A stretch of 64,000 bases of DNA from Saussurea involucrata (lineage: Eukaryota; Streptophyta; Magnoliopsida; Asterales; Asteraceae), in NCBI GenBank assembly GCA_033807775.1, contig CM066314.1:153625429-153689428 (forward strand). Direction: 5' to 3'. The notes under the pieces are model-generated. The model saw only the letters and a program-made list of their open reading frames with translations. It did not search any database and was not told the DNA's origin. The translations under genes and the position numbers were made by a program. Positions 1 through 10,434 of this stretch are shown here, piece by piece (within the stretch, counting starts at the first letter, position 1; every line of letters starts with the position of its first letter).

Positions 1-905
1 AAAAAAAAATTGTTAACAATGTTTTTTTTTTATAAAAACACACTCTTAACAATTTTTTTTTAAAAACACACCCTTAACAATTTTTTATAAAAACAGTGTG
101 TTTTTATAAAAAATTGTTAAGAGTGTGTTTTTATAAAAAAATGTTATAGATTTATGGTTTTTATAATGTGTTTTTTTATAAAAAAATTGTTAATTTTTTT
201 ATAAAAACAGTTTTGAAAAAAAATTGTTAAAAATGTGTTTTTTTATAAAAAATTGTTAAGAGTGTGTTTTTATAAAAAAATTGTTATAGTTTTATGGTTT
301 TATGTTTGAATGTGATATTTGTATGTTATAATGTGTATGTTGTTATAGTGTGTTTTTTCATATAAAAATTGTTAAGAGTGTTTTTTTATAAAAAAATTGT
401 TAAAAGTGTGTTTTTATAAAAAAAATTGTTGAAAATGTGTTTTTTTTTTATAAAAACACACCCTTAACAATTTTTTTATAAAAACACACCCTTAACAATT
501 TTTTATAAAAACATTTTTTTATAAAAAAATTGTTAAGAGTGTGTTTTTATAAAAAAAAACACATTTTTAACAATTTTTTTATAAAAACACACTTTTAACA
601 ATTTTTTATAAAAACATTTTTTTATAAAAAAATTGTTAAGAGTGTGTTTTTATAAAAAAAAACACATTTTTAACAATTTTTTTATAAAAACACACTTTTA
701 ACAATTTTTTTATAAAAAAACACTCTTAACAATTTTTATATGAAAAAACACACTATAACAACATACACATTATAACATACAAATATCACATTCAAACATA
801 AAACCATAAAACTATAACAATTTTTTTTATAAAAACACACTCTTAACAATTTTTTATAAAAAAACTGTTTTTATAAAAAAATTGTTAAGAATGTGTTTTT
901 TATAA
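1..905. repeat. AT-rich inverted-repeat block (TTTTTATAAAAA / TTAACAA units)
   Basis: Roughly 30-bp units built from TTTTTATAAAAA followed by ACACTCTTAACAA occur many times in both orientations. A longer inverted repeat is also visible: about 241-435 reads in reverse at about 670-870, including a distinctive arm with TTTATGTTTGAATGTGATATTTG. The block could fold into a large hairpin. No reading frame is maintained. It could be part of a foldback element or of a satellite continuing left of the window. Confidence 0.8.
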
Positions 906-911
906 AAAAAA

Positions 912-1028
912 TGTTAAGAATGACAACTTAGGTCCCTACGGTTTTAAGAATGACAACTTAGGTCCCTAAACTTTTAAGAATGCCAATTAGGTCCTAAAGT
1001 TTTAAGAATGACAACTAGGGTCCCTAAA
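912..1028. repeat. 31-bp tandem repeat, about 4 copies
   Basis: The unit reads approximately TTTTAAGAATGACAACTTAG followed by GTCCCTAAAC and is repeated about four times with substitutions and small deletions. It bridges the inverted-repeat block and the 48-bp satellite. Confidence 0.8.
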
Positions 1029-2870
1029 CCGCACTTTATCTATATATAACAATATGATACGTTGAAATAAAATAAACCGCACTTTATCTATATATAACAC
1101 TATTATACGTTGAAATAAAATAAACCGCACTTTATCTATATATAACACTATTATACGTTGAAATAAAATACCACCGCACTTTATCTATATATAACAATAT
1201 GATACGTTGAAATAAAATAAACCGCACTTTATCTATATATATAACAATATGATACGTTGAAATAAAATAAACCGCACTTTATCTATATATAACAATATGA
1301 TACGTTGAAATAAAATAAAACGCACTTTATCTATATATAACACTATTATACGTTGAAATAAAATAAACCGCACTTTATCTATATATAACACTATTATACG
1401 TTGAAATAAAATAAACCGCACTTTATCTATATATAACACTATTATACGTTGAAATAAAATAAACCACACTTTATCTATATATAACACTATTATCCGTTGA
1501 AATAAAATAAACCGCACTTTATCTATATATAACAATATCATACGCTGAAATAAAATAAACCGCACTTTATCTCTATATAACAATATGATACGTTGAAATA
1601 AAATAAACCGCATTTTATCTATATATAATACTATTATACGTTGAAATAAAATAAACCGCACTTTATCTATATATAACACTATTATACGTTGAAATAAAAT
1701 AAACCACACTTTATCTATATATAACACTATTATACGTTGAAATAAAATACCACCGCACTTTATCTATATATAACAATATGAAACGTTGAAATAAAATAAA
1801 CCGCACTTTATCTCTATATAACAATATGATATGTTGAAATAAAATAAACCGCACTTTATCTATATATAACACTATTATACGTTGAAATAAAATAAACCGC
1901 ACTTTATCTATATATAACACTATTATACGTTGAAATAAAATAAACCACACTTTATCTATATATAGATAAACTATTATACGTTGAAATAAAATAAACCGCA
2001 CTTTATCTATATATAACAATATGATACGCTGAAATAAAATAAACCGCACTTTATCTCTATATAACAATATGATACGTTGAAATAAAATAAACCGCACTTT
2101 ATCTATATATAACACTATTATACGTTGAAATAAAATAAATCACACTTTATCTATATATATAACACTATTATACGTTGAAATAAAATAAACCACACTTTAT
2201 CTATATATAACACTATTATACGTTGAAATAAAATACCACCACACTTTATCTATATATAACAATATGATACGTTGAAATAAAATAAACCGCACTTTATCTC
2301 TATATAACAATATGATACGTTGAAATAAAATAAACCGCACTTTATCTATATATAACACTATTATACGTTGAAATAAAATAAACCGCACTTTATCTATATA
2401 TAACACTATTATACGTTGAAATAAAATAAACCGCACTTTATCTATATATAACACTATTATACGTTGAAATAAAATAAACCACACTTTATCTATATATAAC
2501 ACTATTATACGTTGAAATAAAATAAACCGCACTTTATCTATATATAACAATATGATACGTTGAAATAAAATAAACCACACTTTATCTCTATATAACAATA
2601 TGATACGTTGAAATAAAATAAACCGCACTTTATCTATATATAACACTATTATACGTTGAAATAAAATAAACCGCACTTTATCTATGTATAACACTATTAT
2701 ACGTTGAAATAAAATAAACCGCACTTTATCTATATATAACACTATCATACGTTGAAATAAAATGCCACCGCACTTTATCTATATATAACAATATGATACG
2801 TTGAAATAAAATAAACCGCAACATCTATATAAAATAAAATAAACTGCAGCATCTATATATAACACTAACT
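1029..2870. repeat. 48-bp satellite array with ~240-bp higher-order repeat
   Basis: About 37 copies of a 48-bp monomer start with CCGCACTTTATCTATATATA and end with CGTTGAAATAAAATAAA. Several monomer subtypes recur in fixed order: CAATATGATACG, then a TCTCTATATA variant, then two or three CTATTATACG types, the last usually CCACAC and followed by ACCAC. Equivalent first monomers start at 1512, 1753, 1996, 2239, 2527 and 2768, giving spacings of 241, 243, 243, 288 and 241 bp: a five-monomer higher-order unit with one six-monomer copy. The last copies decay at 2815-2870. Because 48 is divisible by three, the minus strand stays open through long stretches; this is a by-product of the period and not a gene. 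Confidence 0.95.
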
Positions 2871-2916
2871 ATAACATCTGTGAATGACTATGTAGAAGGA
2901 TTTCTTTAACATCGAC

Positions 2917-5900
2917 TTGACGGTAAGGTGCAAAGTTTCCTACATCGAGGAATTAGGAGCGCTCTTTAGGGGATTAGGTGATCGCGCGGATACCCTTGAG
3001 ACCATCTATAGAGGGACACCGTTCGGGCCATGGATGGATGTGTCTTACTCTGGTGGCGACCCTACGCTAGTACACATGTTTCTACAGTTGGAGGTCGAGG
3101 ACGCCAACGCTGAGCCGGAGGAGATGCATTTTGATTTCTTCGGCTCTCAATTGCATTTTGGGCGTCGTGAGTTCTGTCTAATTACAGGACTACGTTTTGG
3201 AGAGGCACCCCCCCCCTTCCTCCCTTAGAAGACTGCTCCTTCGTTCCTAGGGTTTGGGGCATTTCAGCATCTCGTTTGAAGCTGAAGGCAGCCCGGGACA
3301 AGATGAAAGAGGGCCTTAGTGCCCTAACCGACGACGATGCTGTCCGTGTATGCTTGGTGGTGATCGTGGATATGGGCTTCCTGGGCCGTGAGTATAGCCA
3401 GTTTGCTTCATCGACGGTCCTTAGGGCCGTCGAGGACCTTGAGCTGTTTAACAGCTACCCGTGGGGTAGCCATATCTGGACACATTGCTACTCTATTCTG
3501 CACCGAGCCATAGCCAGACGCGTTGATCGACATGCAAAGATGAATCTTGGTGGTTTTACATACGCCTTCAAGGTTAGATACGTAGTATAACAATTGTTAA
3601 TAATACATACAAACTGTTTGGCTTTTCTTTTTACGTACTTGCTCTTCTTGTCTAATTTCAGATATGGATATTGGAGTTGTTTCCCGCATCAATCCGATAT
3701 TTCGTCAAGAGCGACGATCGAGTACTTAGGGGAACCCGTTGGGACAAGCGTATTACCCTAAGTAGGTCGCTTTGGAATCAGTTCTTCAATGCGTCTAGAA
3801 ATGTAAGTTCTTTTACTATGTTTACAATTTGCATACGTTAGTCCCGCTTATTAATTTCTTTTATGTTTTATCATATATTTAGCAGCCACTCTTGCCTTTC
3901 GATCGCCTTGTGCCTACTGTCGACGAGATGGGCACAGCTTTGTACAGAGACAGCGTGGCCTTTATTGACGCAGAGGCGGAAAGGGCTCGACGTCCCCCTA
4001 CTTCCACATCTGACGAAGATGAGGAAGACGACGACAGGCCCCCTTCCGGTGGATACCAGCCGCCCCCTTCCTCCTCCTACCAGCCGGCCCGTTCCTCCTC
4101 CTACCAGCCGCCCCCTTCCTCCTCCTACCAGCCGGACCGTTCCTCCTCCTACCAGGCGCCCCCTTCCTCCTCCTACAATCCATATCAGGCGGCCCCTTCC
4201 TACGAGCCACAGCGTGGCTCACATGAAGTCCTGTGGGACTACGTCTACGGGCCGCTAGAGACACGTGTACACTATCTGGAGGAAGTCTACAGACAGTTTA
4301 GCGCTGTCAATGTTAGTGTTTAACTTAATTTGTTGGCCACGTTTATTTAGTTTGTATATTAATATTACGTTCTAAATTTGTTTTAGCTGTCGAGTACGAC
4401 ACCGATCCCCGCTCCGTTCGGACAGGGGGCACAGGCGACGTTTGCCACCACTACTATCCCGGAGAGTGTAAGTGACACTGAGTAACCATTATAGTTATAT
4501 GTTTGTTCCTAATTTTGTAACTATTTTAATGATCAATGTCACGCAAGCCGGGATGTCGGGGACATACACCTCGCAGATGCCGCCGCCGTTCACCACCACA
4601 TCATATTCTACTATCCCGGAGAGTGTTAGTGACACTGAGTAACCATTATAGTTATATATCGATAATCCTAATTTTGTAACTATTTTAATGATCAATGTCA
4701 TGCAGGCCGGGATGTCGGGGGCACAGCACATGCCGTCGTTCGCCACCACATCAATCACAAACATCTTTGGCGGTTCGGCCGATGACTATTACAGGCCGGA
4801 AATGCATACTGTAAGTTATTTTGGTAGTTTTGGTTTAATTGTGAACATTTCCTAAATTGTACTTAAAACATTGAGTAACGTAATTTTCAGACGGGGTCTC
4901 CTATTATCCAGGATCACTTCTCGGAGCATTTCTCGGAGCCTGACGATGACTCGATGGATGTTGTAGATCCACCACCACAGGTGACCCCGCTCCCTCAAAA
5001 GCGGTCGCATAAAATTTCACAATGGTTTCGTCACCCGTTTCGCCAACAAGGATCTACGACACCACCGGCCGCTAAAAAACAAGCAAAGAAAGCGGGGGGA
5101 AAGAAGGGAGGAAAGAAAAAGGGAAAGGTGTCTTCACCGGAGCCTCAACCGGCATCAGAAATATTGAGGATGTGTCGGACTGGTCGCCTCCCCCCCTTGA
5201 TCTTCATCCCTCACTTGAACTTGGAAATCACCCCCTCGTTTTTCAATGTATTGCTGGCCGTTGACCCTTTGGAGTCTGACTTACTGATGTGGTTAGTATG
5301 AAGTTTAATTATAGTCATATAATCAAATATATTTATTTTACATGTCTAACCATCTATTTTTTATGTATAGCACATCGATTGTTGGGTCTCGTTGTTGCAA
5401 AGACATCGTGGAACAAACACGAGGTGGACCATGATGTTCAATATGTTCTTTCATTACTTGTTGATTGAGCATCTAGGTCCCACCTCCGTGGTTAATTCAT
5501 GCAATGGCGTGGAAGGGACCTCTTGGGCTCTCCTCGATGTGGTATGTAAATCGTTTCACTCTGATTTTATTTAACTTGTTTTGTTGCTAACTAAGTTGTC
5601 TAATATTGTAATATTTCAGGTGTACATCCCTATATGCCTTAATCCCCAACATTGGCTGCTTGGAGTGTTTGAACTTGACGCTATGACCATGACCATATAT
5701 GATAGCGACAGTGCCAGTCTCTTCAGACAGCAATTGGAAGAGCAAATGACAAAGTTTAAAGCTGTGCTGAATGACTTCTTTTGTCGGGTCAAGGATGTTA
5801 GACGTCGCGAAATGACAGGTGCCTTTCGCTATAAGTTCGCCAAGAATGCACCCCAGCAGGCCGGGATAACTGCAGATTGCGGTGTCTGGGTATGCCGTAA

Positions 5901-6027
5901 TGTCCAAATGTTGATAAATAAAAATGAGGTATGGGTACACCCTGACGAGGCTGAGGTTGTTGCCAAAGATTTCCGCATACATATGGCGGAGTCCATTTAT
6001 GAACATTGTCAAATAGGGCCACGTTAG
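2917..6027 (+). CDS. Ulp1-A: DUF1985 / Ulp1-like (C48) cysteine protease gene, MULE-associated type, multi-exon
   Basis: Predicted SUMO-protease-like protein of the family found in plant MULEs. No ATG begins the coding stretch: it opens about 50 bp after the satellite, so the 5' end may be lost or lie upstream. Likely exons: about 2917-3579 (DUF1985-like, with FFGSQLHFGRREFCLITGLRFG-type signature), 3661-3802, 3884-4315 (acidic stretch plus YQPPPSSS repeats), 4387-4468, 4550-4628, 4708-4811, about 4891-5290 (Lys/Gly-rich, probably nuclear), 5371-5540, and 5620-6027. The last exon holds the protease core: His in PQHWLLGVF, Asp in IYDSD, Gln in APQQ and Cys in DCGVWVC, so the catalytic set is intact. 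A run of nine C at 3208-3216 shifts the frame once inside exon 1; downstream of it the protein continues in the next frame through LEDCSFVPRVWGISASRLKLKA. Either a real lesion or an indel error. The frame at the 3' end of the Lys-rich exon, after a C run near 5190, is also uncertain. Confidence 0.75.
4054..4177 (+). repeat. 24-bp coding minisatellite (YQPPPSSS)
   Basis: Five units of 24 bp begin with TACCAG and encode eight residues, alternating YQPPPSSS and YQP(A/D)RSSS. The array is in frame inside the third exon of Ulp1-A and probably forms a disordered linker between the DUF1985 and protease parts. Confidence 0.9.
4450..4770 (+). repeat. 158-bp tandem duplication of an intron plus exon inside Ulp1-A
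   Basis: The block CCCGGAGAGTGTAAGTGACA... through a following exon beginning GCCGGGATGTCGGGG recurs with a 158-bp offset (4457 and 4615). Both copies keep a donor (GAGAGT|GTAAG or GTTAG) and an acceptor (GCAAG or GCAG). One donor has changed from GTAAG to GTTAG, and one acceptor from CAG to AAG, so the copies are not brand new. Confidence 0.8.
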
Positions 6028-6738
6028 GTTGTTTATGTAACATTAAATAATTGTTATTTTTAGTATTAACTTATTTTGTTAAAGTATTGTGATTGACTTA
6101 CTGTTTACTTCATTTGGTTTTTGCTAATTTCATCCATTTACTCAACTTTGAGTATCGATATCTCTTTCACACATACTCTATTTTGGACGCATTATATATC
6201 ATTTCGAAGATCTCATATAGAAGAACATAAACCTACTAAAAGTTAGTTATATATAACACATATATATAAATTTAAATGCGTCCAAAGTTTAGTAAAACCC
6301 ATATTTCCAACACCTAGTAAGTAGGTTTATGAAACTTGCGATAATCCTAATACAGAGATTATTTGATGAACAAGCATTTATTTCTTGATTATTGGGGTAT
6401 TGGTTCTTGTTGTCTGGAAGTGATTCATATGATGCAAAAATTGGTATCATGTAATGTAGAACAATATCTATATTATAGAAACTTGCATTTGATAATACCA
6501 TATAAATCTGATCTAAATTCTCATTAATTAGCTATGTTTGACTACTTAAAGACTAATTTTCTGCCTAATGAAAGACATTTATTCAAGAGCAGACGAATAT
6601 TGCAGTTACTTTTTCAGTGGAATCTTACAGGCTCTTTTCAAACGAATCTTGCAGTGAACTATTCAGACGAATCATGCAGGCAACTTTTTCAGACGAAATC
6701 TTTGACCATATCTGATGAAGAACATACATTTTCACGGC
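6028..6738. other. Spacer between Ulp1-A and the coiled-coil gene, with a ~28-bp tandem repeat
   Basis: No protein-coding signal. About 6590-6710 contains roughly five imperfect copies of a 26-28 bp unit centred on CAGACGAATCTTGCAG, separated by T-rich linkers. The repeat lies 30-150 bp upstream of the TATA-like box of the next gene, so it could be regulatory; that is inference only. Confidence 0.6.
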
Positions 6739-6744
6739 TATAAG
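6739..6744 (+). promoter_or_regulatory. TATA-box-like element for the coiled-coil gene
   Basis: TATAAG in the context GGCTATAAGTAG lies about 84 bp upstream of the ATG at 6823, a usual spacing for a plant core promoter with a short leader. The leader is pyrimidine-rich (CTCTCGCTTTTTTT) and the start context is ACACAATGGA. Confidence 0.45.
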
Positions 6745-6822
6745 TAGATGGCATGATGAAGTAGTAATTCATAACTTCCTATCTATCTTTTATACAAACA
6801 CACTCTCGCTTTTTTTAACACA

Positions 6823-7395
6823 ATGGATGGAGGTTCAAAATCAAGGGGGAACAGGTCGGCGAATGTGGCTGGAACTTCACGTTCGGGAGCCTACCAACCA
6901 CTGAACGACGGAGCTCGCCGGAGTACCTGGAAGGTACAGGAAACAGACGAGGAGTGGACAAACTGTGGGCGAACTGCAGCCGATTTTCCATTCACGCCTG
7001 AGGAGGAAGCAGACTGGGAGATGGCATCCGACAATTACTACTTCGATAATGGCATGAGAACCCCACCAATGTATGATTTTATGCCGACGGGTCTTCGACA
7101 AAGTCAACGAATTACTCCCGCAGTGCAAAAAGCCATTGATGAGGCGAACGCCGGTATCGAAAAGGTAAAGGGTATGTGGAACCATAACAGGGGGATTCAG
7201 CAGGGGAAAATGGAGTATCTAGCGGAGAAGAAACGAGAACTGGCCATGACTAGGGCTCACGTTCGGCACCTGCAACGAGAGATTAAGGAAGCTGAAGAGG
7301 AACTAGAAGAACTCGAATCGGACTACATGAGAATGGAGGACGTGATCAAGGAAAAGGTTAACTTGATCACAGGACTCCAGGACGCCTTCCAGTAA
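6823..7395 (+). CDS. Coiled-coil protein of unknown function, Ulp1-MULE companion ORF
   Basis: A single uninterrupted 190-codon frame from ATGGATGG to TAA; no splice site is needed. Residues 1-60 are polar and Gly/Ser/Arg-rich; 60-95 are acidic and aromatic (TPEEEADWEMASDNYYF); about 110-187 form a long charged helix with clear coiled-coil character (LAEKKRELAMTRAHVRHLQREIKEAEEELEELESDYMRM). I recognise no catalytic motif. It is on the same strand as Ulp1-A, about 800 bp downstream, and has its own TATA-like box. Unlike most coding DNA in the window it carries no stop or frameshift, which fits recent selection or recent arrival. A structural or dimerising role beside the Ulp1 protein is possible but only inferred from position. 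Confidence 0.7.
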   Translation: MDGGSKSRGNRSANVAGTSRSGAYQPLNDGARRSTWKVQETDEEWTNCGRTAADFPFTPEEEADWEMASDNYYFDNGMRTPPMYDFMPTGLRQSQRITPAVQKAIDEANAGIEKVKGMWNHNRGIQQGKMEYLAEKKRELAMTRAHVRHLQREIKEAEEELEELESDYMRMEDVIKEKVNLITGLQDAFQ

Positions 7396-7426
7396 TAGAT
7401 TTCTTTGTTTACATGCACTGTATCCG

Positions 7427-7627
7427 TTTCGGTTGGGAAAATGATTTGCAATACTCTGTAACTGCAAATACTTCAGTTCCAAACACACATGAATCATCAC
7501 TCGCAAAATACTCATTTTCACAATTCTTAAATGAGTCCAGTGATACCAACTTGTCAAAACCCCATTTAATATTCTTCTCGTGAAACCTTCTCCTATTGCC
7601 ATTCACGATATCTATAAAAACATTCAA
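7427..7627 (-). pseudogene. MATH/TRAF-domain gene fragment, copy 1
   Basis: The minus strand encodes part of a plant MATH domain: RRRFHEKNIKWGFDKLVSLDSFKN followed by DDSCVFGTEVFAVTEY, which matches the WGFDxFxxLxxF...DDSCVFGAEVFV pattern of plant MATH proteins. Only about 55 residues survive; there is no complete domain and no plausible start. A near-identical fragment lies at 24447-24641 in the same orientation, with the same flanking non-coding DNA on the promoter-distal side, so both were carried by one transposon family. Confidence 0.65.
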
Positions 7628-8357
7628 ATAATAATAATTTAAAACGATTTAATGAATAAGTTAATATATGATTATTATGTTAATGCGATAGGAGTGTAAA
7701 AAAAATTGAAAAAAAAATAAGAGATGTACCATAAATTAAATAATTAACTATAAGAGTATGAATTTTAAATATAAAAAATATTTTTTTATGTAGTGTATAA
7801 CTGTATATGATATATATTAAAATATATAAATCCAAAAAAATTCAAGATTGGGCTCATTTCGAACGTATCGAAGAGACGATTATAATGGTGTAATTTGTTA
7901 AAATTAAAACGTATTTTTTAACGTATTTTAGTTAATAAATGATTATATGTGTTAAATGTAAAATTAAAATAATGAAAGTAAAAGGTATAAAGTAAATTTA
8001 GTAAATACGTATAGGGGTTGAAAGTGTAACATTTCATTTTAAATTCGAAAATGGACGAAATGGGGTGAACAGTGTCAAAAATATCAAAATTTTCATAAAT
8101 GGTCCCTGGAATTTTTCAAAAATGGTCCCTTGCAATTGAAAAGTCACAAAAATAACCCCATCGCGGGATGAGCCCGCGATCGCGGGATTCCATTTTTCAA
8201 AAATGGTCCTTGCAAGTTTAAAAAAGTGTCAGAAAGGTCCCTGGCCCGCGATCGCGGGCTCCCATCGCGGATTTTTAGGGTATTTTTGCAAAGTGGGAGA
8301 GATTTTGGGTATTTCAGTAAAACATGGTCAAACTTAGGGTATTTTAATTAATTTCCC
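7628..8357. mobile_element. Right terminal region (TIR side) of a MULE, copy 1
   Basis: This stretch matches 24642-25265, the right arm of the better-preserved MULE. It contains the palindrome CCCGCGATCGCGGG at about 8178 and 8232 and ends in TATTTTAATTAATTTCCC, i.e. a terminus beginning GGGAAATTAATT on the other strand, typical of MULE ends. I found no matching left terminus in the window, so the Ulp1-A and coiled-coil genes may be cargo of a larger element whose left end has been replaced by, or lies beyond, the satellite. Confidence 0.6.
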
Positions 8358-8371
8358 TTGTTTTAATGGAC

Positions 8372-8410
8372 TAAAATCTTACCCGGTGTAAGCGTTTGGT
8401 AAACGACCCT
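8372..8410. mobile_element. Truncated end of a Tourist-like MITE
   Basis: CTTACCCGGTGTAAGCGTTTGGTAAACGACCCT followed by TTA matches the right end of the MITE at 8631-8938. Only about 40 bp remains next to the MULE terminus. Confidence 0.5.
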
Positions 8411-8630
8411 TTAATAGATAATCAATCAGTTTTCATTGCAATTGAATCTAATTTTTTCTTAAATTTGCTCCGAATTCCGATTCGAAAGCAGGAAAAATCG
8501 ACTATGATTAAAAGCATTCCTAATTAGCTGTTGGATCATTGTTTTTGGCTTGTTAATAACAAAATCTTATTATTAGCCTTCAAAATTGTTTTACAAAGTA
8601 TCAATTAGAATGATGCATTTTCTTGTTTTA

Positions 8631-8938
8631 GGGGCCGTTTACCTAATCACTTACCCTGGTAAGTGCTTACCGGTAAAATTCAACACCATCTCCTACTTCT
8701 CGGGTAAGATTTTAGTTCACCAAAATGGCATCATATGCAACAATTTAGCCGGTAAGCGCTAACCGTGGTAAGAGCCGTCGTACTCACTTACCGGGTAAGA
8801 CTCTCAGTTCTTTCTTTCAACTCTAGGTCCTTGCTTCCGCTCTTACCGGGTAGGATTCTTTGTCCTTGCTATATTCATCCGGTAAACTAATGAGACTTGG
8901 TAAACACTTACTCGGGTAAGCGTTTTGTAAACAACTCC
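8631..8938. mobile_element. Tourist-like (PIF/Harbinger) MITE, complete
   Basis: Begins GGGGCCGTTTAC and ends GTAAACAACTCC, imperfect terminal inverted repeats, flanked on both sides by TTA (8628-8630 and 8939-8941), the 3-bp target duplication of PIF/Harbinger elements. Internally the motif CTTACCGGGTAAG and variants recur, giving several small hairpins. It has no coding capacity. Confidence 0.8.
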
Positions 8939-8941
8939 TTA

Positions 8942-10274
8942 GTTGGAGGTTTTGAGTAGTATTAATCTACCATTGTGCATGGATTTGGCTTATCTTTGTT
9001 TGTAGCTTATTCTATCAGTGTCTTTTTAATGTTGGTGTCTCATCGTAAATGCAAATTGATTTTGGTTCATGAAATTGGTAACAAAAGTTTGTTGATAACA
9101 AATCAAATATAATAAAAATCAATAAAGTATTTGTGCAGGATGAAGAAAAATCAATCAATCAAACCAACAAAACAAACCACAAAACACAGATTAAATAAGA
9201 ACTGAATGCAAATAATACAAGTAGACAACAAAGCTTGCACGAAGCTCGCCTGTAGATCACAGATGAGCATAAAAATATTTTCAAATGGTGGTATCATTTG
9301 CCTATAAGAAATAAATATAGGGATATTTTTCACAAATTTATTGTTGGTTAATTTATTGTTTTTTATATATATTTGGTCATATGTTCAAGTCTTTTATTGC
9401 AATTTTTCTTTTCAGAAACGTAATAAAACTTCAAATTAAAAAGCAAAAACTTAAAAAATGACACTAATAAGAGTCGAATTCACGCATGGGGTGGAGGAAA
9501 AGTCTTGCAAACTAACTCTATCAGAGATGACACACAACATATTGATACGGTGACACTTTCCACGATCCTATAATTTTTTACATTATGACGGAGGAATGAT
9601 ATGGTGAGACATGGCCATCATATGCCCTACATTGGAGTCGTTCATGCTGTAGATACAACTGAATGAGCCACAAGGACACAAATCTCATCGAGAATCCGTT
9701 GAATACTAAGAACTAAAACCCCAAACTACTCTAAGATGCAAATCCACTGTGATGTGCAGTGATCCCAGATGATGAAAATGAGATGCGAATCAAGTAAATT
9801 AAAAGCAATCATGTAGGTTGCAACACATGTTTAAGATCTTACGTGTTTATGTCTTTTTTGGGTATCTTCAATAGATTCTCCATTTCTGGAGAAAACGAGG
9901 ACTACAATTTTATCTAAAATGGAAACAGTAGAAGATCCTCTAAATTTGAAGTAATCTTAATTAAATAATTCCGATAAAAGAAAATTGATTTTTGATTATT
10001 TCCATGAGTAAAAACTCCTTAAACTAAATGTTTAAGAAAAAAATAATATATTTTATTAAATATATTAAAATTTTAATAGTATAATTAATATTTGTTTTTC
10101 CAAAAAATTTAAAAAAACTATTCGATTTGAATACAAATTGTTTTTAAAGATTTCAATTTTAGTTCTTTATTTCCAGTTTTTTTGATTTTTTTAAAGATAT
10201 TCCGAGTAATTATTTAGATTTTACAATGTAACCAAAGAAAACAAGTAATTATACGTCAAATGTCAAACCAAATG
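8942..10274. other. Intergenic DNA without recognisable genes
   Basis: AT-rich sequence; the only open frames are short and unlike any family I know. About 9960-10260 is very A/T-rich with T-tracts. I see no element termini here. Confidence 0.6.
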
Positions 10275-10277
10275 TTA

Positions 10278-10434
10278 AGGGCCGTTTATTTCTATCACTT
10301 ATTCGGGTAAGTGTTTATCAGTAAAATTTAACATTGTCACCTACTTTTCGGGTAAGATTTTTGTCCATCAAAATGGCATCGTATGCTACAATTTTGCCAG
10401 TAAACGCTAATTGTGGTAAGAGTCGTTGCACTCA
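10278..10434. mobile_element. Tourist-like MITE, left half (split by E1)
   Basis: AGGGCCGTTTATTTC after TTA (10275-10277) is the left end of a MITE related to the one at 8631. It stops at ACTCA (10430-10434), where E1 inserted, and resumes after the second ACTCA at 19071-19075. Confidence 0.85.

Noticed and set aside
1233..2748. Long minus-strand open frames encoding a 16-residue repeat (YIDKVRFILFQRIIVL)
   Set aside because: They follow directly from a 48-bp tandem repeat whose period is divisible by three; no independent coding evidence.
9151..9333. Small minus-strand frame in the intergenic DNA
   Set aside because: 60 codons, hydrophobic by AT-richness, no similarity or promoter signs.
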